NCBI RefSeq assembly: GCF_013410115.1
Contig: NZ_JACCCV010000001.1
Coordinates: 1,612,001 to 1,676,000 of the forward strand
Origin: Tunturiibacter gelidiferens
GTDB taxonomy: Bacteria; Acidobacteriota; Terriglobia; Terriglobales; Acidobacteriaceae
Length of the DNA stretch: 64,000 nt
Direction: 5' to 3'
This document shows positions 63,382-64,000 of the stretch, piece by piece. The notes beneath the pieces were generated by a model. The model saw only the letters and a program-made list of their open reading frames with translations, ran no database searches and had not been told where the DNA came from. Every line of letters begins with the position of its first letter. The first letter of the stretch is position 1. The position numbers were made by a program, and so were the translations under genes.

Positions 63382-63600
63382 ATGATCGAATGCAACGAAC
63401 TCGTTGGGAAAGTCATTCGCGCCTGCAATCTCTTTGAAGATGGTAGTGGTGGACCTGAATTGCAGATCGATTTCACCGATGGCACCAGTTTCGTTGCTGG
63501 TCTAAAGGTTGAGATTTCTCTCGAAGCGAAGTATCTGCGAAGCGACGGCGGAGGGTCGAGAATCCTCAAGGAATATACGCCGCCCGTACTCCCCCGTTAG
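63382..63600 (+). CDS. Unknown 72-aa protein
   Basis: From ATG 63382 (AGAGG site upstream), MIECNELVGKVIRACNLFEDGSGGPELQIDFTDGTSFVAGLKVEISLEAKYL looks like a small soluble beta-rich protein. In-frame open codons before it (from 63313) are less protein-like. I recognise no domain. It is divergent from the XRE gene across a region containing that gene's promoter. Confidence is fair that it is translated, low on function. Confidence 0.6.
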   Translation: MIECNELVGKVIRACNLFEDGSGGPELQIDFTDGTSFVAGLKVEISLEAKYLRSDGGGSRILKEYTPPVLPR

Positions 63601-63967
63601 CTGTTCCAAAAGGCTTGATGGCTAAGGGATGAAGTTTCCTCCCTGGCTTTGGACGCTCTGCGTCCTGCGCCACCCACCTCAGCGGGGAGGTCCACGCTCC
63701 CCGCAACGCCCCTCCGCGAAAAACAAAGACGACCGCAAAAGCCGCTAAGGGGAGCTCCGCCCCTCGCGCCCGCAAGCCACTCCCCAATCTTCCGCGCTTC
63801 GCTTGTGCAGACCTCCGCTGCGCTCCACCCTTCCACTGCGTTTCAGGGTGGGGATACCCCTCGGCTTGCAGTTGCTACCCCCCGCCTTCGCCAGGAGGCG
63901 TTCGGCATGTAGGTACATGCCACGCATGGCATGAAAAGCAACGGCCAAGGCCAAGGAGGAAGCACCC
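63601..63967. other. Hairpin-rich gene-free stretch of accessory type
   Basis: 367 bases without a believable gene. It holds a perfect hairpin GGCATGTA-GG-TACATGCC (63904-63921) and several C-rich runs such as CACCCTTCCACTGCGTTTCAG, a type of sequence I associate with regions before accessory genes in plasmids and integrative elements (recollection, not checked). The last part carries AAGGAGG, the ribosome site of the gene that begins at 63968. Confidence 0.5.
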
Positions 63968-64000
63968 ATGAACAGCGCAGCCACCACCAACACCGTCACC
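63968..64000 (+). CDS. Start of a gene cut by the window end
   Basis: ATG 63968 with AAGGAGG about nine bases upstream opens MNSAATTNTVT and runs off the edge. Only eleven codons are visible, so nothing about function can be said. The leader upstream resembles accessory or mobile DNA. Confidence 0.5.
   Translation, partial: MNSAATTNTVT

Noticed and set aside
1..64000. CRISPR arrays
   Set aside because: I looked for regularly spaced direct repeats and saw none.

Overview
The window looks like a chromosome segment of an Acidobacteriota, most likely of the Edaphobacter/Granulicella/Terriglobus group. This rests on family content and GC-rich coding (my estimate by eye, not computed): a bacillithiol-type deacetylase (BshB1), a PEP-CTERM protein, tandem ferritin-like exported proteins, lipid A genes, a fused homocysteine methyltransferase/MTHFR and an imuA-imuB-dnaE2 mutasome. 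The genus is inference only.

Positions 1-28,100 are ordinary core chromosome: the end of a LuxR-type response regulator, a SYLF protein, an lpxL-like/lpxD pair, a MobB-like P-loop protein, two exported ferritin-like proteins, bshB1, a lipoprotein, a methionine/folate fusion enzyme with xseB, a polyprenyl synthetase, yajQ, tatD, a cupin, metG, a hexuronate-type transporter with its GntR regulator, a MeaB-epimerase fusion, tsaB-rimI, psd-pssA, an Asd-like protein lacking the catalytic cysteine, and a ROK kinase. A 30-bp perfect inverted repeat at 3597-3776 encloses nested hairpins.

Positions 28,176-55,502 form an integrative mobilizable element of about 27.3 kb. It sits inside the anticodon loop of a tRNA-Leu(CAA) gene. 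The 5' half of that tRNA is at 28,147-28,187 and the 3' half at 55,491-55,548, with the 12-bp core GGACTCAAAATC at both ends. The two halves rebuild a perfect 87-nt tRNA, so the host gene is broken. The element carries its own intact tRNA-Leu with the same anticodon at 50,556-50,642. Its cargo, left to right, is: a tyrosine integrase; hipBA with an operator-like palindrome inside the promoter; an operon of a 121-aa unknown protein, Dcm, Vsr, a MutL/MORC-like ATPase, a Z1 helicase-like protein, a PD-(D/E)XK (DUF4420) protein and an AIPR protein, resembling Mza-type defence; an oppositely oriented three-gene operon of nucleoside phosphorylase, NACHT NTPase and cytidine deaminase; a mobilization module (RHH protein, VirD4/TrwB-like coupling protein, MobF relaxase); the tRNA; two exported or small unknown proteins; and a PIN-domain operon. 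No mating-pair-formation genes are present, so transfer would need a helper.

The phosphorylase-NACHT-cytidine deaminase operon is the best candidate here for an undescribed immune system. It pairs one STAND sensor with two nucleotide-metabolism enzymes, all overlapping and translationally coupled, and all with intact catalytic motifs.

To the right of the element (55,549-64,000) lie a decayed membrane/pentapeptide-like gene, the imuA-imuB-dnaE2 mutagenesis cassette on the minus strand, an XRE regulator with its own operator-like palindrome, a small unknown protein, and a hairpin-rich stretch before a gene cut by the window end. The last part resembles accessory or mobile DNA, so a second element may abut the first.
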